Shown here one piece after another: positions 33,964 to 42,297 of a stretch of DNA of 64,000 bases. Position numbers and translations under genes: made by a program. The first letter of the stretch is position 1. Each line of letters begins with the position of its first letter. The notes under the pieces are model-generated. The model saw only the letters and a list, made by a program, of their open reading frames with translations, was not told where the DNA came from and searched no databases. This stretch comes from Caballeronia sp. dw_19 (GTDB lineage: Bacteria; Pseudomonadota; Gammaproteobacteria; Burkholderiales; Burkholderiaceae): NCBI RefSeq assembly GCF_018449515.1, contig NZ_JAAVUQ010000027.1, positions 1 through 64,000 on the forward strand, given 5' to 3'.

Positions 33964-36534
33964 ATGCGCATTGTTTTGGATCTTCAGGGATGTCAGTCGG
34001 TCAGCCGTCTGCGCGGCATTGGCCGATATAGCCTCGCTTTAGCGAAAGCCATCATACGAAATGCTGGGAACCACGAGGTCTGGATCGTATTGAACGATCT
34101 GTTTCCCGACACCATCGACGGTATCCGGGCATCCTTCGAAGGCTTGCTGCCGGTCGAGCGAATTGCCGTCTTTGCTGTACCGAGCTTCTTGTTGTATCAG
34201 GGCGCGAATGACTGGCGCACTCGGGCGGCGCAACTCGTTCGTGAATATGCCGTGGCTGAGCTTGACCCAGATGTGGTGCATATCAGCAGCTTGTTCGAAG
34301 GGTATGTCGATGTGTCGGTGTCGAGTGTCAAGGAGCTTGGCACCAACACAATTACGGCCGTGACGTTGTACGACTTGATTCCATTCTTGAACCCGGACAA
34401 GTACCTGACCGACGCTGGTTTCAAGAAGCACTATTACGGCAAGATCGAAGCGCTCAAGCGCGCCGACGTATTGCTGGCTATTTCCGAGTATTGCGGAGAG
34501 GAAGCCGTTCGCGAACTGGATATTCCTCGCGAACGGATCACCAACATTTCGTCGGCCGTCTCGGAATCGTTTGCGTGCTCGATACTGTCCGACGAGGATG
34601 TGCGTGCGCTTCGCGGGCGCTTCGGCATTTCGCGGCCGTTCGTCATGACGACGGGCATTGTCGAGCCGCGGAAGAACCTTGAAGGGTTGATCGTCGCCTA
34701 TTCAAAACTGCCGGCTGACCTTCGCAAGCAGTTTCAGCTTTTCATGGTGTGTCAGGCGACTGAGGCGAACTGCATCAAGCTCTTTGATCTGGCCGAGGCG
34801 CATGGCCTCGCTCGTGACGAACTGGTGCTGGCCGGCTATGTGTCCGACAAGGATCTGATCGAGCTGTACACGGCGTGCCATTTGTTCGTGTTTCCGTCGC
34901 TTCACGAAGGGTTTGGCCTGCCGGCACTCGAAGCAATGGCGTGTGGATCGGCGGTGATCGCATCAGCCGCGACTAGCATCCCCGAAGTGATCGGCCGCGA
35001 CGATGCCTTGTTCAACCCGCTCGATGTCCAGCAAATGGCTGACATGATGCAGCGCGCGTTGAGCGACGGTGAATACTGGCAGTCGCTGCGGGACCACGCG
35101 GCTGTTCAGGTGCCGAAGTTCTCGTGGGACGCGACGGGAAAACGCGCGTTAAAGGCTTTCGAAGCCGCTTATAAAGCCCGTATGCAGGAGAAGGCTGTGG
35201 TCGCTGAAACGGCCGACGCGCGGTATCGGAAATTGATCGATGCGTTGACCAAGCTCGATCTCCCGGTCACCGATGCGGACTTCGCCGCTAGTGCCGATGC
35301 GATCGCCGCCAATCAGCGCGCAGGACGCACGCGACAGCTGTTTGTCGATGTATCTGCCATCTGCGTGCATGACGCAAAGTCCGGCATTCAACGTGTGACG
35401 CGCGCGATTGCCCGGCAATTGCTCGCCGCACCGCCTGCCGGATGGCAAGTGCGGCTTGTGCGGCTCGATCGGAGCGTAATGATCTATCGCTACGCGAACC
35501 GGTTCATGCATTCGCTGGACGTGGGCACTCGAGGTGTCGACGACGAAGACGAATGGGTCGATAGCCAGCAAGGCGACATCTTTTTGGGTCTTGATCTGGT
35601 CGCCGATTGTGTGCCGCCGGCAGAAGGCTGGTTTGCGGCGCAGCGGCGTCGCGGAGTGAAGATCTACTTCGTCGTGTATGACTTGTTGCCGGTGTTCCGC
35701 CCGGAATGGTTTCCGGAAGCGATTGCTACCGTGTTTCCGCCGTGGCTCAAGACAATCGGGACAGTTGCTGACGGCTTGATTGGTATTTCTCGCGCGGTCG
35801 CCGACGATTTGAAGATCTGGCTGGATGCTTCGTCGGTGGAGCGCGTGCGCGAGTTGAAGCTGGGATATTTTCATCTGGGCGCGGATATCGAAAGCAGCCA
35901 ACCGTCGACCGGTATGCCAGACGACGCCGCAAGCATTCTGTCCGCCATGCGCGAACGTCCGACGTTCCTGATGGTTGGTACTGTGGAGCCGCGCAAGGGG
36001 CATGTTCAGGCGTTTGCTGCGTTCGAGCGGCTGTGGGCGGCGCATGCGAACGTTAATCTTGTCGTGGTCGGCAAAGCCGGCTGGGGAGTGGACGGGTTGC
36101 CGGAATTGCTTGCGCAGCATCCCGAAAACGGCAATCGTTTTTTCTGGCTGCAAGGGATTAGCGACCAATTTCTCGCGAAAGTTTACGAGTCGTCGACTTG
36201 CTTGCTTGCGCCTTCACTAGGTGAAGGGTTCGGACTACCGCTGATCGAGGCGGCTCAAAAAGGCTTGCCAATTCTGGCGCGTGAATTGCCGGTGTTCCGG
36301 GAGGTCGCAGGTGACCATGCGTTCTATTTCAAAGGCGATAACCCCGAGGATCTCGCTGCGGCAGTAGAAGCGTGGATCATGCTGCAGAAGGAAGGGAAGG
36401 TGCCGCAGTCGACGAGGATGGAGTGGCTGACGTGGAAACAGAGCGCCGAAGAGATTGGGCGGGTGGTGCTGGAGGATGCTTGGTACGAAGGATGGATGAA
36501 AGCCGCATCGAGTAGTGGGAAGGCTTGTGCATGA
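33964..36534 (+). CDS. double-domain GT4 glycosyltransferase (WbdA-like layout)
   Basis: Protein of 856 aa with two GT-B glycosyltransferases in tandem. Domain 1 (about 1-400) has GIGRYSLALAKAI, MTTGIVEPRKNLEGLIVAYS and FPSLHEGFGLPALEAMACGS (E-x7-E). Domain 2 (about 450-850) has GIQRVTRAIARQLL, MVGTVEPRKGHVQAFAAFER and APSLGEGFGLPLIEAAQKGL. Tandem GT4 proteins polymerise repeat units of ABC-exported O-polysaccharides, each domain making one linkage type. The sugar donors are unknown; mannose, D-rhamnose or L-rhamnose are possible from nearby genes. Two diverged copies of parts of this gene lie at 38479-38695 and 40082-40322. Confidence 0.93.
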   Translation: MRIVLDLQGCQSVSRLRGIGRYSLALAKAIIRNAGNHEVWIVLNDLFPDTIDGIRASFEGLLPVERIAVFAVPSFLLYQGANDWRTRAAQLVREYAVAELDPDVVHISSLFEGYVDVSVSSVKELGTNTITAVTLYDLIPFLNPDKYLTDAGFKKHYYGKIEALKRADVLLAISEYCGEEAVRELDIPRERITNISSAVSESFACSILSDEDVRALRGRFGISRPFVMTTGIVEPRKNLEGLIVAYSKLPADLRKQFQLFMVCQATEANCIKLFDLAEAHGLARDELVLAGYVSDKDLIELYTACHLFVFPSLHEGFGLPALEAMACGSAVIASAATSIPEVIGRDDALFNPLDVQQMADMMQRALSDGEYWQSLRDHAAVQVPKFSWDATGKRALKAFEAAYKARMQEKAVVAETADARYRKLIDALTKLDLPVTDADFAASADAIAANQRAGRTRQLFVDVSAICVHDAKSGIQRVTRAIARQLLAAPPAGWQVRLVRLDRSVMIYRYANRFMHSLDVGTRGVDDEDEWVDSQQGDIFLGLDLVADCVPPAEGWFAAQRRRGVKIYFVVYDLLPVFRPEWFPEAIATVFPPWLKTIGTVADGLIGISRAVADDLKIWLDASSVERVRELKLGYFHLGADIESSQPSTGMPDDAASILSAMRERPTFLMVGTVEPRKGHVQAFAAFERLWAAHANVNLVVVGKAGWGVDGLPELLAQHPENGNRFFWLQGISDQFLAKVYESSTCLLAPSLGEGFGLPLIEAAQKGLPILARELPVFREVAGDHAFYFKGDNPEDLAAAVEAWIMLQKEGKVPQSTRMEWLTWKQSAEEIGRVVLEDAWYEGWMKAASSSGKACA

Positions 36535-36737
36535 ACGGGTAATACAAAAGGGGACGGTTGCGTATCATTGCGTGTTATGCCGTCGTACGTGACTGGATTA
36601 TTGGCAATCCCTTATCTCTCCCGTATCGGCTGAAATATTTAACCGTTATTTTTGTAAGGAACGTGTGCTCATAACCACCTCGATAACCTCAGCGTACGTT
36701 CGTTAACCTGCCGTTGCATTTCAGCCTTGAAACCTCC

Positions 36738-38306
36738 ATGCCAAAAGTTCTATATTGGGCCGGCCTTACGGCCTCTCAGCCTTTCAATACCGGCGTTCAG
36801 CGCGTCACTCGGTGCTTGGGCAAAGGCCTGCAAGAACTCGCTATCGAACTCGTTCCAATCAAATGGAACGATCAAGAGAGGCGGGTGACTTCACTTAATG
36901 AGTCCGAGTGCGAGCACTTGGCGAAATGGGGCGGCCCAAAGTGCGCTCCGGTCGAACAGCTTCCTAGATCCCGGTGGCTCATCCTCCCAGAGATTACCTA
37001 TCCGCTCGTACCGCCCGGTTCCAATGTGGCAGCCTGGGCAAAGTCTCACGGCATCAAGACCGCTGCTGTGTTCTACGACATGATCCCCCTAAGAACGAAA
37101 GAGCTATATGACGCTGAGACCCTGGACGGCCTGTCCGTCTATTGGCGCTCGTTTGCAGAGACCGATCTGGCGCTGCCAATATCGCAGACCGTTGCTCCCG
37201 ATCTCGCGGATTGGCTCACTTCCCAACGGCTTCGCGTGCCTTCGTCGGTACCGATCCTCCTTTCCGGTGAAGTCCCCGACATTGCGCGTGAAACGAAGAT
37301 TAATATGCCCTCAGGCCAAGGCTTTCGCCTTTTGGCAATCGGCACCTGGGAGCCCCGCAAGAACTATCCCTGCATCCTGCGCGCCATCGGTAAGGCTAGG
37401 CAAGAGAGTGGGATGGACATCCAAATCACCATCGCGGGACGCCACGCGCGAAAGGAATTTCCAGAGCTTCACGACGAGATCGAGAGGCTAGCGCGTGACC
37501 TCGGTCAACATGTGGTCTCTTTGCGCTCGCAGGTCAGCGACTCGGAAATGTCGGAGCTCACCCGCGAGAGCCATGCGACCATTTTCGGTTCGTGGCTCGA
37601 AGGCTTTGGCCTGCCGGTTCTAGAAAGCCTCTGGCAAGGCAAGCCTTGCATCTGTCACGATGGTTCAGCGTTGGCTGAAATCGCACCCGGCGGCGGAACA
37701 ATCATGGTGGACATGCAATCGGAAGACAGCGTCGCTGGCGCTATCGCCAGAGTCGCTTCCGACCGCGCTGAACTTCAACGCCTATACCGAGAAGCAAGTG
37801 AGCGTCCATTGCGCACTTGGGCCGATTATGCCCGGGACGTATACACGGCAGTCAGAAACCATGCGCCACTATCCGCCCCGCTAGATTTCCTCAGACAGCG
37901 TAGATTAGTGGAGGAGCCACATCCTATCGCTCGAATGACACGCATCGAAATGGATGCCAACGCGCTGTCCCGATTCACGCAGGTCGGTGAATTCACGGGG
38001 TCGTCACTCAGAACGGATGGCCGGAGCGGCTACCTCGTATTCGGCCCCTACGCAGATCTGGCGGCGGGTTCATATAGCGTGACAATTTCCGGATTCTTCC
38101 GCCACGCCTTGCAAGCTGTAGTTGATGTTGCCGGTTCCTCCGGTACTCATCAATATTTCGTTGCCGATCTGTCAACTCTAGTTTCGGGAACCGCGGCTCG
38201 GTTCCGGTTTACGCTAGCACATGATGTAGCCAAGGTTGAGCTTCGCATTGCTGTCGGTCAAGCGACTGATATCGAGATCAGCGGGTACCAATTCGAACGC
38301 GAGTGA
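36738..38306 (+). CDS. GT4 glycosyltransferase with C-terminal beta module
   Basis: Protein of 522 aa. The GT-B part (1-390) has FNTGVQRVTRCLGKGLQELA, AVFYDMIPLRTKELYDAE, LLAIGTWEPRKNYPCILRAI and FGSWLEGFGLPVLESLWQGK (E-x7-E). From about residue 400 a separate beta-rich module follows (VGEFTGSSLRTDGRSGYLVF, GPYADLAAGSYSVTISGFF, VVDVAGSSGTHQYF). A similar module ends the methyltransferase at 40337-41575. ATG 36738 (MPKVLYWAGL) is preferred over a TTG eight codons upstream. Codon use is less GC-rich than in the flanking wzt/GT genes, suggesting later acquisition. Confidence 0.88.
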   Translation: MPKVLYWAGLTASQPFNTGVQRVTRCLGKGLQELAIELVPIKWNDQERRVTSLNESECEHLAKWGGPKCAPVEQLPRSRWLILPEITYPLVPPGSNVAAWAKSHGIKTAAVFYDMIPLRTKELYDAETLDGLSVYWRSFAETDLALPISQTVAPDLADWLTSQRLRVPSSVPILLSGEVPDIARETKINMPSGQGFRLLAIGTWEPRKNYPCILRAIGKARQESGMDIQITIAGRHARKEFPELHDEIERLARDLGQHVVSLRSQVSDSEMSELTRESHATIFGSWLEGFGLPVLESLWQGKPCICHDGSALAEIAPGGGTIMVDMQSEDSVAGAIARVASDRAELQRLYREASERPLRTWADYARDVYTAVRNHAPLSAPLDFLRQRRLVEEPHPIARMTRIEMDANALSRFTQVGEFTGSSLRTDGRSGYLVFGPYADLAAGSYSVTISGFFRHALQAVVDVAGSSGTHQYFVADLSTLVSGTAARFRFTLAHDVAKVELRIAVGQATDIEISGYQFERE

Positions 38307-38478
38307 GCCACCTTTGGGCGGCACAATCGCGAGTACAACAAACCCGAGCTTTATCTTCTGCTTAATTATCTCGGCTTCACCGTCGATGAAATATTCAGCG
38401 CCGACGTTCACGAAAATATGACCAATCTCTTCCTTGACTCGAACAAGTTCGGGCATCTGATGGAGTTTCGAAAAGGCG
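38307..38478 (+). pseudogene. methyltransferase C-terminal remnant
   Basis: The frame directly after the upstream stop reads HNREYNKPELYLLLNYLGF then TVDEIFSADVHENM. This resembles the HN-REYT-x-x-EL-x-x-LL-x-x-x-GF block near the C terminus of many O-antigen methyltransferases. There is no start codon or motif I, and the frame runs straight into the glycosyltransferase remnant. Interpreted as a decayed gene tail. Confidence 0.45.
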
Positions 38479-38695
38479 GCAGGCGACCATGCGTTCTATT
38501 TCACGGGCGATACCCCTGAGGATCGCGCTGCGGCCGTAGAAGCGTGGCTCGTGTTGGAGAACGAAGGGAAGGTGCCGCAGTCCATGGGGATGGAGTGGCT
38601 GACGTGGAAACAAAGCGCCCAAGAGATTGGACGCATGATGCTATGGGATGCTTGGTATGGAAGGGTGCGTCGAGTAGTGTGCGGGCTTCAAAGCA
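38479..38695 (+). pseudogene. remnant of GT4 gene 3' end (copy of 36307-36530)
   Basis: Strong nucleotide match to the last part of the double GT4 gene: AGG-GACCATGCGTTCTATTTC, GGGAAGGTGCCGCAGTC, ATGGAGTGGCTGACGTGGAAA and GATGCTTGGTA are shared in order. It still reads AGDHAFYFTGDTPEDRAAAV and QSMGMEWLTWKQSAQEIG. Scattered differences and a small deletion near the end show divergence rather than a fresh duplication. Confidence 0.88.
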
Positions 38696-38838
38696 CGGGC
38701 GCAATGCGGCGGGACCGCAGTTGTTCTCGCCGCGATTCTACGTACGCGTCCTGGCAATCGAGATATTTCTGCCGAGGAAGATTTTTCGAGTGGAGTTACC
38801 GGAGTAATATAATTTTTTCTAAAAATTACTTGAGAGAC

Positions 38839-39987
38839 ATGCCGATAACCGACCTCACTCCGTTCCGCCAAATGGTACGCGCGTATTCGGCGCTATTGAA
38901 CATCAACGACACAATATCGAAGTTGCCCGTGCAGCATCGCGACGCCATGCGAGACGCGATGGGGACTTCGATGCGGGGGACGGAGAAAGAGTTAGCCGGG
39001 ATACGGGATGCGCTAGCAGTTCCTTCGCCCAGGATTGAAAATGTGGTGGCTGCGTTGCAAGAGCGGGTCGAAACGCTTGAGCGTTCGTTCGATCAACGAG
39101 TCGCCGAAGCGCTGCGTGAACACATATATTTGCCAACGACCTCTCATTGGTCCGTTGATAAGCCCTTTCTGCCTTTCTCGACGTGTAGTGCCGCGGATTT
39201 CATCCACCCACGGTATGCTGAACTGTGCGCCGCACTTTCTCACCCCGTCCAATTTCATCGCAAACTGTGGGAATGGGTGTTCGTTCTGCATCATCTCGAC
39301 CAACTCGGCGTTCTGAAGGAAGGATCACGAGGCGTCGGGTTTGGCATCGGCACTGAGCGACTGCCTTCTGTATTTGCCAACCGCGGAGCAACCGTTGTGG
39401 CAACTGATGCTCCTCCTGAGATCGGTGTTTCGTCCGGATGGACCGCCACGGGACAGCACAGTGACAGCCTGGCCGAATTGTTCTATCCGCAATTGATTGC
39501 GAAAGAAGCGTTTGCTGAACGGGTTTCGCATCGTTTCTGCGATATGAACGCCATCGACCCGAGCTTAACCGGGTTTGATTTCACTTGGTCATGCTGCTGC
39601 TTCGAGCATCTCGGATCGCTGGAGGCTGGCATCCAGTTCGTGATCAACAGCGTCGAGCAGACATTGAAGCCGGGCGGCGTCGCAGTTCATACTACCGAGT
39701 TCAATCTCTCGTCAAATGACGACACTATCGAAAGTGGTCCTACCGTGCTGTATCGTCGATGCGACATGGAATCGCTTGTCCAGAGATTGCGTGACCTGGG
39801 CCATGACGCTCAGCCTTTCGTTATTGCGCCCGATTCCCACTTCCTCGACTTCCATGTCGATCTGCCGCCTTATTCTAATCAGCCCCACCTGAAATTAAAA
39901 TTGGGGAACTACGTCACAACGTCGGTCGGCGTAGTGATCCGAAAACGATTGTCTCGTGATGTGCCTTACGAAGGCGAGACGCTCTAG
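38839..39987 (+). CDS. class I SAM-dependent methyltransferase-like protein
   Basis: Protein of 382 aa. An N-terminal helical region (residues 1-90, with ENVVAALQERVETLERSFDQ coiled coil) precedes a methyltransferase-like domain: RGVGFGIGTERLPSVFANRG and TVVATDAPPEIG fit motif I and the acidic loop, FDFTWSCCCFEHLGSLEAGI resembles motif II, and LKPGGVAVHTTEFNL motif III. The target, presumably a sugar or lipid carrier, is unknown. I start at ATG 38839 (MPITDLTPFR); the open frame runs further upstream only because it fuses with a glycosyltransferase remnant. A TGAGAG ribosome site is weak. Confidence 0.8.
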   Translation: MPITDLTPFRQMVRAYSALLNINDTISKLPVQHRDAMRDAMGTSMRGTEKELAGIRDALAVPSPRIENVVAALQERVETLERSFDQRVAEALREHIYLPTTSHWSVDKPFLPFSTCSAADFIHPRYAELCAALSHPVQFHRKLWEWVFVLHHLDQLGVLKEGSRGVGFGIGTERLPSVFANRGATVVATDAPPEIGVSSGWTATGQHSDSLAELFYPQLIAKEAFAERVSHRFCDMNAIDPSLTGFDFTWSCCCFEHLGSLEAGIQFVINSVEQTLKPGGVAVHTTEFNLSSNDDTIESGPTVLYRRCDMESLVQRLRDLGHDAQPFVIAPDSHFLDFHVDLPPYSNQPHLKLKLGNYVTTSVGVVIRKRLSRDVPYEGETL

Positions 39988-40081
39988 CTGTCAATCTAAA
40001 CCTCGCAGGCCGGACGTGATTGTGTCCCGGAGAGTCCGCGAAAGCCTGAACCGACTACAGGCGCGCGGACAACGCAGCAAG

Positions 40082-40322
40082 TATTCTGTTGGGAATGCGC
40101 CAATGTCCGACGTTCCTGATGGTCGGTAACATAGAGCCGTGCAAAGGGCTGTACAAGAGTTTGCTGCGTTCGAAAACCTGTGGGCAGCGTACGTCTACGT
40201 TAATCTTGTCCGTGATCGGCAAGGCCAGCTAAAGAGTGGACGGGCCGCCGGCAATGCCTAAGCGGCATCCGGAAAACTCCGCCACTTCTTTTTGCTGCAA
40301 AGAATTAACGAACAATTTCCTG
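40082..40322 (+). pseudogene. remnant of GT4 gene interior (copy of 35933-36177)
   Basis: Matches the second glycosyltransferase domain upstream: GTCCGACGTTCCTGATGGT, TTTGCTGCGTTCGA, ACGTTAATCTTGTC, GGCAA-GCC and GAACAATTTC-like blocks occur in the same order. Several indels and stop codons break the frame, so it is non-functional. In the source gene this piece lies upstream of the other remnant, but here it lies downstream, so the order is inverted. Confidence 0.85.
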
Positions 40323-40336
40323 AGAAGGATTATTTG

Positions 40337-41575
40337 TTATTGCATCGGTTTCATGGAAAATTCGATACTTTCAAGGATAAGTGTTACATCGGATTCGCAA
40401 AAAAACCGAACTTCGACATTTCGAACGGGGCGGGCCAAATCGAATTCGATTTCAATGCCGCCGCTCTGAACTTTCCTAAGATCGATTCCTTTCGATGCAA
40501 CGATCTGAGTCCCAGCATTAGTGCAAACATCAAGGATTCCTCTTCCAGAGATGGTGGACCCGTGAGAGAAGTTGGCCCGAGCGGTCCATTTTCCACTAGG
40601 CAGTGTCGAATAGGGACCGTGGAACGCATAACCAGACGACGCATGGTCGATGACGATGGCATTGCTGTTCCTTACGCCGACTGTGTGGCCTATCCGAGAG
40701 TCCGATGCGGCTATCTTGACGGCGGAAGAAAGCTTACTGGCTTCCCAAACATTGGCCGAGAAGTGATCTCCTGAAGCGTGCTTGACGACGTCCCAACCCG
40801 TTGCTAGCAATGCATCCCTGAAATACTGTTCAGTGAACCCTAGTTCAAGCCAGCCTTGCTTGCGGATCGCCCATAAGGATTCACCGTCGAGTCTCAAGCC
40901 CCATGGAACAGGGAAAGCGTCGGTGACCGGCTCGGCGCCAAAGTAGATTTTCCCTTCTGGCTTCACTGCAGACTGCAGCGCTCGAAGTAATCTCATGTGA
41001 TCGGCGCAGTGATGAAAACACTCGAAGAAGACCACGGCGTCATAGGGCTCCGTCACACCTTCTGCCCACATGAAATCGCTATTCACAACCTCGATATCCA
41101 CGTGATTGTGCTGCGCGCGCTTTCCTATTAGCTCGCAGAAATCAGGCTCGATGTCCACGGCCGTTACATTGAAACCAGCCATCGCCATGGCGAGGGTCGT
41201 ATTGCCCCAGCCAGGTCCGAACTCGAGGATTCTCGCCCCGGTTGGCACCTTGATTTGCCGCAGCAGAGCACCGATCGAGAGCAGTTGATTGCCTACAACT
41301 TCGGCGCTATTCGTGTTGTACGGAAAGGGGCGACGTGCAAGCGCATCGGTATCAAATTTCGTTTTCTCGTTGCTGACGTCGTAGGACTTACCGGAGATGC
41401 CGCGGTAAAGATCCATTTGCGCAGCCAGATATGCATCACTGAACGGATCTATGCCGACCACCTGAGGTGCCATGCAAAATGAACCGAATATCTCGCGCAG
41501 CCGGGCGTCTGATCCCGATGCGTCGCATTCTGCGATCTTCGCGTCTAACTGCTCAAGCGTTGTAAGAGTTTGCAC
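40337..41575 (-). CDS. SAM methyltransferase with C-terminal beta module
   Basis: Protein of 412 aa transcribed against its neighbours. The methyltransferase domain (about 100-230) has ARILEFGPGWGNTTLAMAMA (motif I), NVTAVDIEPDFCELIGKRAQ and YDAVVFFECFHHCADHMRLL. From about residue 290 a second module begins (VGVRNSNAIVIDHASSGYAF, HGPYSTLPSGKWTARANF, ILDVCTNAGTQIVASKGIDL), similar in pattern to the tail of the GT4 at 36738-38306. The orientation change and flanking scars suggest it was inserted as a unit. Function probably sugar methylation in the surface glycan. Confidence 0.85.
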   Translation of the reverse strand: MQTLTTLEQLDAKIAECDASGSDARLREIFGSFCMAPQVVGIDPFSDAYLAAQMDLYRGISGKSYDVSNEKTKFDTDALARRPFPYNTNSAEVVGNQLLSIGALLRQIKVPTGARILEFGPGWGNTTLAMAMAGFNVTAVDIEPDFCELIGKRAQHNHVDIEVVNSDFMWAEGVTEPYDAVVFFECFHHCADHMRLLRALQSAVKPEGKIYFGAEPVTDAFPVPWGLRLDGESLWAIRKQGWLELGFTEQYFRDALLATGWDVVKHASGDHFSANVWEASKLSSAVKIAASDSRIGHTVGVRNSNAIVIDHASSGYAFHGPYSTLPSGKWTARANFSHGSTISGRGILDVCTNAGTQIVASKGIDLRKVQSGGIEIEFDLARPVRNVEVRFFCESDVTLILESIEFSMKPMQ

Positions 41576-42094
41576 GCTTCAATCTACCCCTCAAGGCTTT
41601 GATGTAAGGACAAGACGAAATGTCTCGCGACACCCGACCGGCGACATTTCTAATGGTAATGCACCATCGGGTTGACGGGCGAGGGCTTCTTAATGATTGG
41701 CAATACCGTTCTGAAAGTCGGCGCAACGCTAATCCAGGCCGTCGGATTGATCAGGGGCATGTCCACGCGCTCTCTCCTGATAATTCATTCGTTAATATTA
41801 CCTCAAGTCCGCCGCGTGCCAACTTGCGCGGTAGTCGTGGCCGTGTTTCGTACGGGCACCCAGCTTCAGACCCTTCCCTTGGCTGAGGGCGCTCGGCGTC
41901 ACCTACGATCGCCGGCAACTTTTCAGCAACGTCCTGATGTTCGCCGTCACTACGGCGATCTTCATGCAAATTCGCGGATCCGGTCCACCTCCGAGAGTTG
42001 CCCTGGCTACCTGGTCGAGTTTGGAGAAGCGAACGAAAACTTGATGGTGGTTCTACGCCGAGCTACCGTTTAGACCTCTTGATATCGGCGAGAG
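41576..42094 (+). pseudogene. decayed coding DNA before a terminator
   Basis: No intact gene. One frame near 41884-42043 reads LGVTYDRRQLFSNVLMFAVT then TAIFMQIRG (membrane-like). Another frame ending at 42073 reads GYLVEFGEANENLMVVLRRA then TV-stop, which looks like a genuine protein C terminus. They are in different frames, so the 3' end of a former gene with at least one frameshift is likely. The intact terminator at 42095 probably served it. Confidence 0.4.
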
Positions 42095-42119
42095 GCCGCT
42101 TGCCCAGCGGCTTTTTTTT
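42095..42119 (+). terminator. Rho-independent terminator
   Basis: GCCGCT (42095-42100), loop TGCCC, AGCGGC (42106-42111), then eight T (42112-42119). It is well formed on the plus strand although no intact plus-strand gene precedes it. Confidence 0.85.
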
Positions 42120-42170
42120 GTGGCTGAACCACTTTGCGATAAACTCCGGCCCAACAATTCCAGGTGACCC

Positions 42171-42287
42171 GTGAAAACAAAGACGAGTCGCAAACCGTGG
42201 CTGGCTTTGCTAGTTATGCTGGCCATCGTTGTGATTATGGGCGGCCCGTGCCGGCCGGTCTGGGCACCCTCAAGGCTGTTCGAATAG
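42171..42287 (+). CDS. possible small membrane peptide
   Basis: A 38-codon frame from GTG 42171, preceded by AGGTGA, encodes KTKTSRKPWLALLVMLAIVV then IMGGPCRPVW: a basic start and one hydrophobic segment. It ends 10 bp before the GT-C gene. It could be a real small protein, a leader peptide, or the leftover start of a deleted membrane gene. No family recognised. Confidence 0.3.
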   Translation: MKTKTSRKPWLALLVMLAIVVIMGGPCRPVWAPSRLFE

Positions 42288-42297
42288 GATTCATAAA

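Noticed and set aside
38551..38838. N-terminal extension of the 38839-39987 methyltransferase
   Set aside because: This part is the glycosyltransferase remnant in a fortuitously shared frame.
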